DNA of 34,098 bases, from NCBI GenBank assembly GCA_904502005.1, contig CAJGDC010000016.1, forward strand, positions 1 to 34,098. Reading direction: 5' to 3'. Made by a program: the position numbers and the translations under genes. How positions within the stretch are numbered: the stretch's first letter is position 1; every line of letters starts with the position of its first letter. The notes under the pieces were generated by a model that did not search any database, was not told the DNA's origin, and saw only the letters and a program-made list of their open reading frames with translations. Source of the stretch: an uncultured Alistipes sp. (lineage in GTDB: Bacteria; Bacteroidota; Bacteroidia; Bacteroidales; Rikenellaceae). Below are positions 24,178 to 31,899 of this stretch, piece after piece.

Positions 24178-26295
24178 TTACTCCACAACAAACTGCAGAG
24201 TTGCTGCAATATCAGCCGAGCTGGTACCAATAAGAATCTCATACTCGCCAGCATTTGCATACCATGAATGGCTCTTGTCGCACCAGAATGAGCACATCTT
24301 CTTATCAACCTCAAAGGTAACTAGAGACTTCTTGCCAGGCTCAAGAGTAACCTTCTTAATAGCCTTAAGCTCCTTATTTGGACGAAGTACCGTTGGATTC
24401 TTCTCCGCAATGTATAGCTGAACAACCTCAGCACCGGCAACTGCGCCTGTATTAGTAAGTTCAACAGCGATCTTGAGAGGCTTCTCATCTGTAAGAGTCT
24501 TAACCTTACCCTTGCCAATAATAGCTGCCTTATTTAGTGCAAAGGTTGTATAGCTAAGACCATAACCGAATGGGAATAGCGGCTTAATATTCTTCTTCTC
24601 ATACCAACGATAACCAACAAGGACAGACTCGTCATAGTGTACATCATAGGTCCAAGATTGGAACGCCTTCTCGTTTGGATTACCCTTTGCCTTTGCAAGG
24701 TTAAAGCCTTCAGGTACAGAGTTTACAGCTGGTGAGTCATTAAAGCTACGCTCAATAGTCATCGGCAGCTTACCAGATGGATTAACCTTTCCGATAAGAA
24801 TATCGCGGATAGCCTTTTGGCCATTCTGACCAGGGTACCAGCCATACAGAATTGCAGCACTCTTATCTGCCCACGCTGTCATATCAATAGCCGAGCCAGA
24901 GTGTACAAGTACTACTGTCTTTGGATTACTCTCAACAGCCAAACGAACAAGAGCCTCATCCCTCTTATCCATGGCAAATGGGCGCTCAGTAGACTCTGAA
25001 TCGTATGTACCAGTCACGCAAAGCACCACATCAGCAGCCTTAAGCTGAGCTGCAGTTGGTTTCTCTACAAACTTAACATTGTCACCAAAGCTCTCAGTAA
25101 GTACATCCTTGAGTGTTATATGGTCATAACCAGTTACACGAGCTGCACCTCCTCCATGAGGCACTGAGTCGTGCCACTTTCCGACAACAAGCACCTTTGT
25201 CGATGTTGAAAGAGGCAGAATACCGTTATTACGCAACAGCACAGCTCCCTCAGCAGCGGTCTGATAGCTAACCTCAAGGTGTGCAGGAAGCTTCGCCTCC
25301 AAAGATTTATCATACTGTTTACCACTATTATAGCGGTCATAAAGTCCCCAACGGATACATGTAGCAATAGTTGGACGAATCATATTCTCAATATCCTTCT
25401 CTGTCACAACACCCTCCGCAACCAAATCAGCAGGTTTTTTCTTAATGTAGAACATATCCTCTCCCGGCATATCAAGATTTTGGCCAGAGAGAATTACATC
25501 CTTCCAGTCATAGATTGAGTTCCAGTCCGACATAACCATACCTTTGAAACCAAGAGTGCCTCGCAAAAGGTCTGTAATAACGTACTTACTCTGACCAGTC
25601 CACTCTCCATTGAGCTGATTATATGCTGTCATAACAGTTGCCACACCAGCATCAATAGCCGCCTTAAATGCAGGGGTATAAATCTCCATAATTGCACGTT
25701 CGTCAATAATAGAGTTTGAGCGACGACGGTAGAACTCGGTCTGATTACCGAGGAAATGCTTTGCACAAGCAAGAGTACCTGTGCTCTGCATACCAGAAAC
25801 ATAGTCGTAGATAATTGACGCTGCGAGATATGGATCCTCACCCAGATACTCAAAGTTTCTTCCGCACTGTGCATTACGGTAAATATTCATACCCGGACCA
25901 AGAATAACACCTGCACCTGCCATACGAGCCTCCTCACCAACTGCGTGACCATATGCACGGGCGAGCTCTGGATTAAAGGTAGCTGCAAGCATAATAAAGG
26001 CAGGGAACTGAGTTGTACGCTCTGCAAGAATCACCTCTCCAGCATTATGCAGATGCTGCTTGTTCTTCACACCCATTGAAGCATCTGTGGTGTAAATATA
26101 CGGCATGCCCTTCTCAGGAACGCCAGGGAAGAAGAAACGGTTGTGACCCTGAGTCATAGACAGCTTCTCCTCCAATGTGAGTGTTTTAATAATTTCATTA
26201 GCCTTCGCCTCAGCCTCCTCATAACTCATCACAGGCTGTGCAACCACCACTGCTGAAACAAGTATAGCAGAGAGTGATAGTAGTAGTTTTTTCAT
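24178..26295 (-). CDS. bglX: Secreted GH3 beta-glucosidase (BglX type)
   Basis: The protein has 705 residues from the ATG at 26295. The frame stays open upstream, but that part lacks family sequence. A signal peptide (residues 1-20, ending V-V-V-A-Q) places it in the periplasm or outer membrane. The GH3 N-terminal barrel shows G-R-N-F-E-Y-L-G-E-D-P-Y-L-A (145-158), K179-H-F and the nucleophile D257 in V-M-S-D-W-N. The C-terminal alpha/beta sandwich has A-A-E-G-A-V-L-L-R-N-N and a Y-D-S-E segment. An FnIII-like domain ends the protein. The family hydrolyses beta-linked glucose or related oligosaccharides from the non-reducing end. No SusC/SusD or regulator genes are adjacent, so it is not part of a visible polysaccharide utilisation locus. 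Confidence 0.95.
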   Translation of the reverse strand: MKKLLLSLSAILVSAVVVAQPVMSYEEAEAKANEIIKTLTLEEKLSMTQGHNRFFFPGVPEKGMPYIYTTDASMGVKNKQHLHNAGEVILAERTTQFPAFIMLAATFNPELARAYGHAVGEEARMAGAGVILGPGMNIYRNAQCGRNFEYLGEDPYLAASIIYDYVSGMQSTGTLACAKHFLGNQTEFYRRRSNSIIDERAIMEIYTPAFKAAIDAGVATVMTAYNQLNGEWTGQSKYVITDLLRGTLGFKGMVMSDWNSIYDWKDVILSGQNLDMPGEDMFYIKKKPADLVAEGVVTEKDIENMIRPTIATCIRWGLYDRYNSGKQYDKSLEAKLPAHLEVSYQTAAEGAVLLRNNGILPLSTSTKVLVVGKWHDSVPHGGGAARVTGYDHITLKDVLTESFGDNVKFVEKPTAAQLKAADVVLCVTGTYDSESTERPFAMDKRDEALVRLAVESNPKTVVLVHSGSAIDMTAWADKSAAILYGWYPGQNGQKAIRDILIGKVNPSGKLPMTIERSFNDSPAVNSVPEGFNLAKAKGNPNEKAFQSWTYDVHYDESVLVGYRWYEKKNIKPLFPFGYGLSYTTFALNKAAIIGKGKVKTLTDEKPLKIAVELTNTGAVAGAEVVQLYIAEKNPTVLRPNKELKAIKKVTLEPGKKSLVTFEVDKKMCSFWCDKSHSWYANAGEYEILIGTSSADIAATLQFVVE

Positions 26296-26335
26296 AGTTA
26301 TATTTTTTAGGTTAAACATATTCCGCAATGTCAAA

Positions 26336-26343
26336 CAAAAATA
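26336..26343 (-). promoter_or_regulatory. Possible -7 box for the GH3 gene
   Basis: The plus-strand CAAAAATA reads TATTTTTG on the minus strand, a match to TAnnTTTG in an A/T-rich region 40 bases upstream of the ATG. No clear -33 box is present, so this is a weak call. Confidence 0.4.
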
Positions 26344-26422
26344 GTAATAAATTTTCAATTTATCGCATTGTATTAAAAATTTTACTAATTTAGCACCCCG
26401 AAAAATAGAGATTAAAGTATAT

Positions 26423-27349
26423 ATGAAATATCTTCTACAATCTGACGATGCGACAAAAATCGTTGAGAATCTGATACTTCCGGATAGCGTACAGAAGGCT
26501 AATCTTACTGAGGCTGTCAATAAAATTTTCACTACTGACTACGATACTCTGCTAAACAATCTTATTGAGCAAGCTTTGTGGATTGGTCTAAAGATTATCC
26601 TTGCCATTGTAATATACTACGTCGGCAAGTTGGTTACAAATTGGATTATCCGCATCCTTGACCGCTCATTTGACCGCAGAAATGTAGACCTATCTCTTCG
26701 CAACTTTTTGCGCAGTATGGTCAAGGTTGTTATGACAATCTTGGTAATCCTTGCTGCTATACAAACTTTGGGTGTTAATACAACCTCATTCCTTGCCATC
26801 TTTGCCTCTGCCGGTCTTGCTGTCGGCATGGCATTAAGTGGCACATTGCAGAACTTTGCTGGTGGTGTTATTCTACTGCTATTACGTCCCTATCGCATTG
26901 GTGACTACATCTCTGCACAGGGACAGTCTGGAACAGTAAAGGCTATCGGACTATTCTCTACTCAGCTAAGCACCCCAGATAACAGAATCATATATGTCCC
27001 AAATAGTGCAATCTCATCATCAATCGTAGATAACTACTCTCAGCCGACCACCCGTCGTGTTGATTGGAGAGTATCTATCTCGTATGGCGATGATGTTGAT
27101 GTGGCTCGCAAGGAGATTCTTGCAATGCTTACAGAGGACAAACGTGTACTAAACGAGCCTGCTGAGCCTATGGTTGTGCTCTCAGAGCTAGCCGACAGTG
27201 CCGTTATACTAATAGTACGTGCTTGGGTAGCAAATCAAGACTATTGGACACTATACTGGGAGATTAACGAGCGCATCTACAAAGAGCTCCCTAAAAAGGG
27301 AATCAACTTTCCTTACCCACAGATGGACATTCATGTTAAACAAAACTAA
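26423..27349 (+). CDS. Small-conductance mechanosensitive channel (MscS family)
   Basis: This 308-residue protein has three transmembrane segments (about 52-75, 98-118 and 122-155). The pore-lining TM3 contains G-L-A-V-G-M-A-L-S-G-T-L-Q-N-F-A-G-G-V (131-149), the MscS signature with its Gly/Ala zipper. After R-P-Y-R-I-G-D comes the soluble beta domain (about 160-225) and an alpha/beta domain to the end. It opens on membrane tension to relieve hypo-osmotic stress. Together with mscL at 20171 the window encodes both classes of tension-gated channel. The DUF5606 gene starts 12 bases after its stop. Confidence 0.95.
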   Translation: MKYLLQSDDATKIVENLILPDSVQKANLTEAVNKIFTTDYDTLLNNLIEQALWIGLKIILAIVIYYVGKLVTNWIIRILDRSFDRRNVDLSLRNFLRSMVKVVMTILVILAAIQTLGVNTTSFLAIFASAGLAVGMALSGTLQNFAGGVILLLLRPYRIGDYISAQGQSGTVKAIGLFSTQLSTPDNRIIYVPNSAISSSIVDNYSQPTTRRVDWRVSISYGDDVDVARKEILAMLTEDKRVLNEPAEPMVVLSELADSAVILIVRAWVANQDYWTLYWEINERIYKELPKKGINFPYPQMDIHVKQN

Positions 27350-27361
27350 TATTATAATATT

Positions 27362-27781
27362 ATGGAACTAAAAGACATTTTGGCAATTTCTGGCCAGCCA
27401 GGCCTCTATCGCTACATCGCACAGTCACGCAACGGCTTTATTGTGGAGTCACTCCTTGACGGCAAGCGTAGCAACGCTACCGCATCTTCAAAGGTTAGCG
27501 CACTCTCTGAGATTTCAATGTACACCGAGGGTGAGGATATTCCACTAGCAGAGGTATTTACAAAGATGTTTGCATATACTGAGGGCAAGCAGGCTCCATC
27601 ACATAAGGAGTCAAACGAGACTCTCAAAGAGTTCTTCGGCGCAGTTATCACCGACTACGACCGCGAGCGAGTTCACGTATCTGACATCAAGAAGGCTGTA
27701 AACTGGTTCAACCTTCTCGTTGCAGCAGGTATGACCGAGTTCCGCCTTCCAGAGGAGAGCGAGGAGCAGACTGAGGAGTAA
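27362..27781 (+). CDS. DUF5606 family protein
   Basis: This 139-residue, acidic, soluble protein begins M-E-L-K-D-I-L-A-I-S-G-Q-P-G-L-Y, the pattern of the DUF5606 family widespread in Bacteroidetes. No membrane segment, signal peptide or catalytic motif is visible. Its function is not established. It is probably co-transcribed with the MscS gene (12-base gap) and is followed by a strong terminator. Codon choice is G/C-richer than that of its neighbours, suggesting high expression (a visual judgement). Confidence 0.85.
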   Translation: MELKDILAISGQPGLYRYIAQSRNGFIVESLLDGKRSNATASSKVSALSEISMYTEGEDIPLAEVFTKMFAYTEGKQAPSHKESNETLKEFFGAVITDYDRERVHVSDIKKAVNWFNLLVAAGMTEFRLPEESEEQTEE

Positions 27782-27802
27782 AAACTTCAAGCACAAGCCC
27801 CA

Positions 27803-27842
27803 ACGGCGAACAGTCTTTTTGTCTGTTCGCCGTATTTTTTTT
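27803..27842 (+). terminator. Rho-independent terminator after DUF5606 gene
   Basis: A perfect 11-bp stem (acggcgaacag at 27803-27813 and ctgttcgccgt at 27823-27833) with a 9-base loop is followed by A and eight T. It is the strongest terminator in the window. Confidence 0.92.
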
Positions 27843-27875
27843 ACAATTTTCGAGCTGTTTAAGTAAAATATTACA

Positions 27876-27883
27876 TATATTTG
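27876..27883 (+). promoter_or_regulatory. -7 box upstream of the 789-residue lipoprotein gene
   Basis: TATATTTG matches TAnnTTTG and ends 24 bases before the ATG at 27908. The -33 region has no clear TTTG; GTTT at 27857-27860 is the nearest. Confidence 0.55.
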
Positions 27884-27907
27884 CATTACTAAACCAAACA
27901 AAGCATT

Positions 27908-30277
27908 ATGAGACTAAAATCATTGGTTGCGGCATTTCTATCAATAGCCGCGATGTCTTGTGTTGATAAGGATTTTCAACTTGACAAAGTTTCTACCGAG
28001 GTGGCAATTGGTGGGCAGGTGACCACAATCCCATTAGGTTATCTTGAAAAGCAGAGGCTTGGGGATATCATTGACCTTGACTCTGCAAATGGACTGACCA
28101 TTGACAAAGATGGCAACTACTCTCTTACTTTTGATGGTGAAGAGAGTGAAATAACCATTGAGGGTGTTGAAAACAGATTCAACATTGCTAAGACTATGAC
28201 AAGTTTCTCTACAGAGTATCCTGCATTTGATATTACAGGTACATCTTGTAGAATTGACCATCCATATGATATTATTCCAAACTTTGGAGGTTTGAATATT
28301 CCTTATGGTGTTGCTATACCGGTCCCTGGAGGTCACACAATCCTTGCCAAAGAGGAGGGTATGGTGACAGAGATTCTTGAGTATGAAGTTCCGAAATACC
28401 TCGCTGCAATCAAGCGTATATACCTTAAGCCTCAAAAACCAGGCGACAAGGGTGCTGCAATACATCTCATGCTTGACCTGAACGATTTGGCAGCGGTAAA
28501 TGGTGGTGGCCACATAACATTAGAGCTTATTGCCAATGATGGATATGAACTATATGACCACAACGGCAATGCTCTGAAGGAGATTGACCATCAAGGACAC
28601 ACAACAACCTACCACATTGCCAACGAGTATATGTTTGCTGCAGGGGCAGAGACCGTTGAGTTTACCATCTACATTGCAAGCATTGCAAACGAGTCGCAGG
28701 TTGTAAACAACAAGCTGACGATACCGATTGAGTTTGGATACCACCTCTCATTTGACATTACCTCACGAGCTAACACCATAGTATTCAATAAGGAGCCTGA
28801 ACTACACGTTGACACTACTCTGCAGTATCAAGATGCAGATATTGTGCTTAATGAGGTTATGCTTCTTGAACATGGCTCGTTGGCAAATAGTTCAACATCA
28901 ATCACTATTAACAATCTACCTAAAGAGGTTAAGAGTGTTAAGAGAGTCAGCTTTTCAGAGCACTCCCCTATGCACCTACTTGCTGAAGGTCTTGATTGGC
29001 TCGACGACAATATTGCTGACAATATTATCATAGAGGCTCAACTACCAGAATACCTGACTCTGCACGATGAGAAGCAAAGGGGGTATGATGCCGAAACGCA
29101 CACCTTACGTACAAGTTTGAACGATTTACGCCATACAATTGATATAAACCTTGACGCACTTGTATTCAGCGGTGAGGGACTCGTTCCTCATAATGGTTCA
29201 ATAACATTAGATTTTACACCTGACATTGCAGCATACATTAAAGGCGGAACAGAGGTTAAACTCTCAAAGATTCTTCACGAAAAAGAGATTGAGTTCTCTG
29301 CCGGTTTTGACGATACAACTCTTGAATTGGTATCAGTTGAGGGTCAAGTAGCGTATCAATACGACGAGCATGTTACAATCGATTTAGGTGATTTTGACAA
29401 GGATATAAACCTTAATATTGGCAATATCGGTTTATCTCCAGTCCTTACACTTACCCTATACAATCCGTTGACTATCGATGCTAACGTATCCGCAAAACTG
29501 ACCCCTATTGTTAATGATAATGAGATAAGCGAGAATAGCATAGTTATCGACAATCTCAACATCAAGGCGGCCTCTATGGTTGGCGGCGAATTACAGAGAG
29601 GTGCAACAACTCTGATTATCGCCAATGAGTCGTTACGCGAATCATACAGCGGCAGCAATTATAACTTTATCGCATGCGATTTGGGTAAAATACTTACGGG
29701 TTCATTCCCTGACAAAATCAAGATGGATTTTAACCTATCTACAGATGAAAATGCGACACATACCATCTACATCGCCAATAGCTATACTGTCGGCTATGAC
29801 TACAGTATAAATGTTCCTCTTAGTTTTGAGAACAACTTCGACCTCTCTATTGAAAAGCTTGTAGACAACCTTTCAGATACTTTTGCTGCGGTTTCTGAGT
29901 ATGATATAGCACTTGAGGATGTGGCAATCATTGCAGATATTAAGAGCACCATACCTCTCGATTTAGAGTTTGATGCTCAGGCACTAAATACTAATGGTAA
30001 GCCTTCATCTGTTACTCTAAATTGCGACAAGGCAAACAATACAATCAAAGGCTCCGCTGATGGAGTTAGCGAGGTGGAGTCTACACTACGTTTAGAGATA
30101 GGATTTGGCAAAAATGGCAACATTCGCCAACTCGCCGATATTGAGGCTATACTTTTCAAGCTAAATGCTAAGCGCACGGAGAGTGGCATTGCTAAGCTCA
30201 ATACAGAACAGTATTTCTCTCTATCTCTTAAAATGGAGATTAGCGGTCAAATAAATGTTGATTTAGGAAACTTCTAG
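27908..30277 (+). CDS. Large lipoprotein of unknown function (789 aa)
   Basis: I do not recognise a named family with certainty. The protein starts with a lipoprotein signal ending A-M-S-C18 and is then built almost wholly of beta-rich, polar sequence with many V-x-I and L-x-L alternations and Asp/Glu residues. This suggests stacked beta-sandwich domains on the cell surface or periplasmic face. Recurrent phrases such as L-T-L-Y-N-P-L-T-I-D-A-N-V (about 517-529) and I-P-L-D-L-E-F-D-A resemble the repeated immunoglobulin-like modules of LEA-type or conjugative-surface lipoproteins, but no repeat is exact. The DUF5723-like barrel gene starts 11 bases after the stop, so the two probably form a functional pair at the outer membrane (inference). 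Confidence 0.8.
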   Translation: MRLKSLVAAFLSIAAMSCVDKDFQLDKVSTEVAIGGQVTTIPLGYLEKQRLGDIIDLDSANGLTIDKDGNYSLTFDGEESEITIEGVENRFNIAKTMTSFSTEYPAFDITGTSCRIDHPYDIIPNFGGLNIPYGVAIPVPGGHTILAKEEGMVTEILEYEVPKYLAAIKRIYLKPQKPGDKGAAIHLMLDLNDLAAVNGGGHITLELIANDGYELYDHNGNALKEIDHQGHTTTYHIANEYMFAAGAETVEFTIYIASIANESQVVNNKLTIPIEFGYHLSFDITSRANTIVFNKEPELHVDTTLQYQDADIVLNEVMLLEHGSLANSSTSITINNLPKEVKSVKRVSFSEHSPMHLLAEGLDWLDDNIADNIIIEAQLPEYLTLHDEKQRGYDAETHTLRTSLNDLRHTIDINLDALVFSGEGLVPHNGSITLDFTPDIAAYIKGGTEVKLSKILHEKEIEFSAGFDDTTLELVSVEGQVAYQYDEHVTIDLGDFDKDINLNIGNIGLSPVLTLTLYNPLTIDANVSAKLTPIVNDNEISENSIVIDNLNIKAASMVGGELQRGATTLIIANESLRESYSGSNYNFIACDLGKILTGSFPDKIKMDFNLSTDENATHTIYIANSYTVGYDYSINVPLSFENNFDLSIEKLVDNLSDTFAAVSEYDIALEDVAIIADIKSTIPLDLEFDAQALNTNGKPSSVTLNCDKANNTIKGSADGVSEVESTLRLEIGFGKNGNIRQLADIEAILFKLNAKRTESGIAKLNTEQYFSLSLKMEISGQINVDLGNF

Positions 30278-30288
30278 CAATCAAGAGT

Positions 30289-31671
30289 ATGAAAAAAATA
30301 GTATACACTCTACTGTTTATAGCAGCATCGCTTACAGCTATTAACACCACGGCTCAGATGCGCACATCCTACTTTATGGAGGGTAGTTATTTCCGCACTG
30401 AACTAAACCCTGCACTTGCCCCAACACGTGGCTATATTGCCCTGCCGGCAATGAGTGGCGTAGGTGTAAGTCTGAGCAATAACTTCCTATCTGTAAACAA
30501 CTTATTCTATAAGAGCAATGGCGAGGTTGTCACTGCACTTCATGGTTCAGTCTCGGCTGATAAATTCCTTAATCGTCTACCAAAAACTGGATTTATTGGC
30601 GCCAATATCAATGCTAACATTTTAGGCGTAGGTTTCTACACAAAGCGCTCATTTTGGAGTTTTGGAATCAACCTGCGTAGTAGCAACGATATTACCATGT
30701 CAAAAGATATGTTCACCGCCCTTAAATCGCTTGGCAATGGACATTACGACCTAAATAACACATCTTTTCACAGTACATCATACCTTGAAGTCTACATTGG
30801 CAATGCTCGCAAAGTCGCCGATTTGAGTTTCGGCAATCTCAGTGTTGGTGCAAAGGTTAAGGTGTTAGTTGGTCTACTAAATGCCTCGAGCCAGATTGAG
30901 CAGATGTATGCAGATATTACTCCTGAAAACGTTTTGGGACGCATGAATGGTAGACTACGAGCTAGTGGAGTTATTTTGGACCCCAAAAAGGGAGTTGCGG
31001 GACAAGAACTGACTGAAGATGTTCTGTGTTATGACATTAACAAGATTCTCGGCAACATAAAGAACTTCGGTGCAGCAATTGATTTAGGAGCCGAGATGAA
31101 ACTGCTTGACAATAAGCTACGAGTATCAGCAGCAATTACCGACCTCGGATTTATCAAATGGTCAAAAAACACCCATATTGAGGCCGAGGCACATGCAGAT
31201 TTTAGCTTCAACGGCGTAAATCTCAGCACCGGCGAGACCCAAAGCGATGGCTCTGCGGAAATCTATATGGCGGAGGTTAAAAAGCCTGGTTACGCCACTC
31301 GCCTTAACTGCTCGCTGAACTTTGGCGCGGAGTATAACATCCTAAATGACCATATCGGCTTTGGCATTCTGTCACACACAGAGTTCCGCCATAATAAGAG
31401 CCTCTCTGAGCTCACGCTCTCTGTAAATTTCCGCCCTGCAAATTGGTTCTCGGCAACTGTGAGCCATACCCTACTCAACCGTAATAGACTGGGAGTTTTG
31501 GGCTTTGCGCTCAACCTTCATCCAAAGGGCATCAATCTGTTCTTGGGCGCAGATTATATACCGATGAAGTTTGTTACCTACCAAAACATCCCTGTGCCTT
31601 ATAACCTCAAGTCGTTTAACCTCTACTTCGGCCTAGGCTTTAACCTCGGCAGGGCAAAAATGAAACAATAA
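30289..31671 (+). CDS. DUF5723-like outer-membrane beta-barrel protein
   Basis: The 460-residue protein has a signal peptide (about 1-22, ending N-T-T-A-Q). It continues with M-R-T-S-Y-F-M-E-G-S and L-N-P-A-L-A-P, which resembles the opening of DUF5723-family proteins in Bacteroidetes. The rest alternates hydrophobic and polar residues with many aromatic strand ends. The last strand, F-N-L-Y-F-G-L-G-F-N-L-G, is followed by the tail R-A-K-M-K-Q. The overall look is that of an outer-membrane barrel related to PorV/PorQ/FadL-type proteins. Function is unknown. It is co-transcribed with the 789-residue lipoprotein gene upstream, and the operon ends at the hairpin at 31684-31724. Confidence 0.82.
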   Translation: MKKIVYTLLFIAASLTAINTTAQMRTSYFMEGSYFRTELNPALAPTRGYIALPAMSGVGVSLSNNFLSVNNLFYKSNGEVVTALHGSVSADKFLNRLPKTGFIGANINANILGVGFYTKRSFWSFGINLRSSNDITMSKDMFTALKSLGNGHYDLNNTSFHSTSYLEVYIGNARKVADLSFGNLSVGAKVKVLVGLLNASSQIEQMYADITPENVLGRMNGRLRASGVILDPKKGVAGQELTEDVLCYDINKILGNIKNFGAAIDLGAEMKLLDNKLRVSAAITDLGFIKWSKNTHIEAEAHADFSFNGVNLSTGETQSDGSAEIYMAEVKKPGYATRLNCSLNFGAEYNILNDHIGFGILSHTEFRHNKSLSELTLSVNFRPANWFSATVSHTLLNRNRLGVLGFALNLHPKGINLFLGADYIPMKFVTYQNIPVPYNLKSFNLYFGLGFNLGRAKMKQ

Positions 31672-31683
31672 TTCTATATGACT

Positions 31684-31724
31684 AAAAAAATCCGCATCTT
31701 GTAATATCAGATGCGGATTTTTTT
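31684..31724 (+). terminator. Rho-independent terminator after the lipoprotein/barrel operon
   Basis: A perfect 16-bp stem is formed by 31684-31699 (seven A then tccgcatct) and 31709-31724 (agatgcgga then seven T), with a 9-base loop. The A/T symmetry would allow activity in both directions. Confidence 0.92.
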
Positions 31725-31725
31725 G

Positions 31726-31733
31726 TAACTTTG
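31726..31733 (+). promoter_or_regulatory. -7 box upstream of small protein and LRR lipoprotein
   Basis: TAACTTTG matches TAnnTTTG and starts two bases after the terminator T run. The ATG of the small ORF is at 31756. A possible -33 TTG at 31699-31701 lies in the terminator stem and loop, with a longer than usual spacing of 24 bases. Confidence 0.6.
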
Positions 31734-31755
31734 TGCAACTTCAAAATAAACATCT

Positions 31756-31878
31756 ATGACAAATAATAGACAAATTTACTTTTCGCCTTCAGTTGAGGTG
31801 AATGAAATGGCGGCTGAGCAGGGCTTTGCTCAGTCAATGTTCGAGGACCCAATCGAGAAGCCAGAACAGGGTTGGTAA
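31756..31878 (+). CDS. 40-residue small protein with E-Q-G-F-A-Q-S motif
   Basis: An uninterrupted ATG-to-TAA frame of 40 codons, headed by a consensus -7 box and followed 21 bases later by the LRR lipoprotein gene. The product is acidic and has no signal peptide or membrane segment. It begins M-T-N-N-R-Q-I-Y-F-S-P-S and contains A-E-Q-G-F-A-Q-S-M-F near residues 20-29, ending P-E-Q-G-W. I recall short proteins with an E-x-G-F-A-x-S core preceding surface lipoprotein genes in Alistipes-like genomes, but this cannot be confirmed here. It could be a leader peptide, an anchor-associated peptide or a small secreted factor. No function is claimed. Confidence 0.65.
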   Translation: MTNNRQIYFSPSVEVNEMAAEQGFAQSMFEDPIEKPEQGW

Positions 31879-31899
31879 ACAAATTCAACAATCAAAAAT

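Noticed and set aside
26296..26532. N-terminal extension of the GH3 enzyme up to base 26532
   Set aside because: The extra 79 residues have no family similarity, overlap the divergent MscS gene start and lie upstream of a perfect signal peptide start at 26295.
28034..28513. 159-codon minus-strand open frame inside the 789-residue lipoprotein gene
   Set aside because: Antisense, cysteine-rich low-quality translation with no family match, while the plus-strand frame has a signal peptide and continuous coding.
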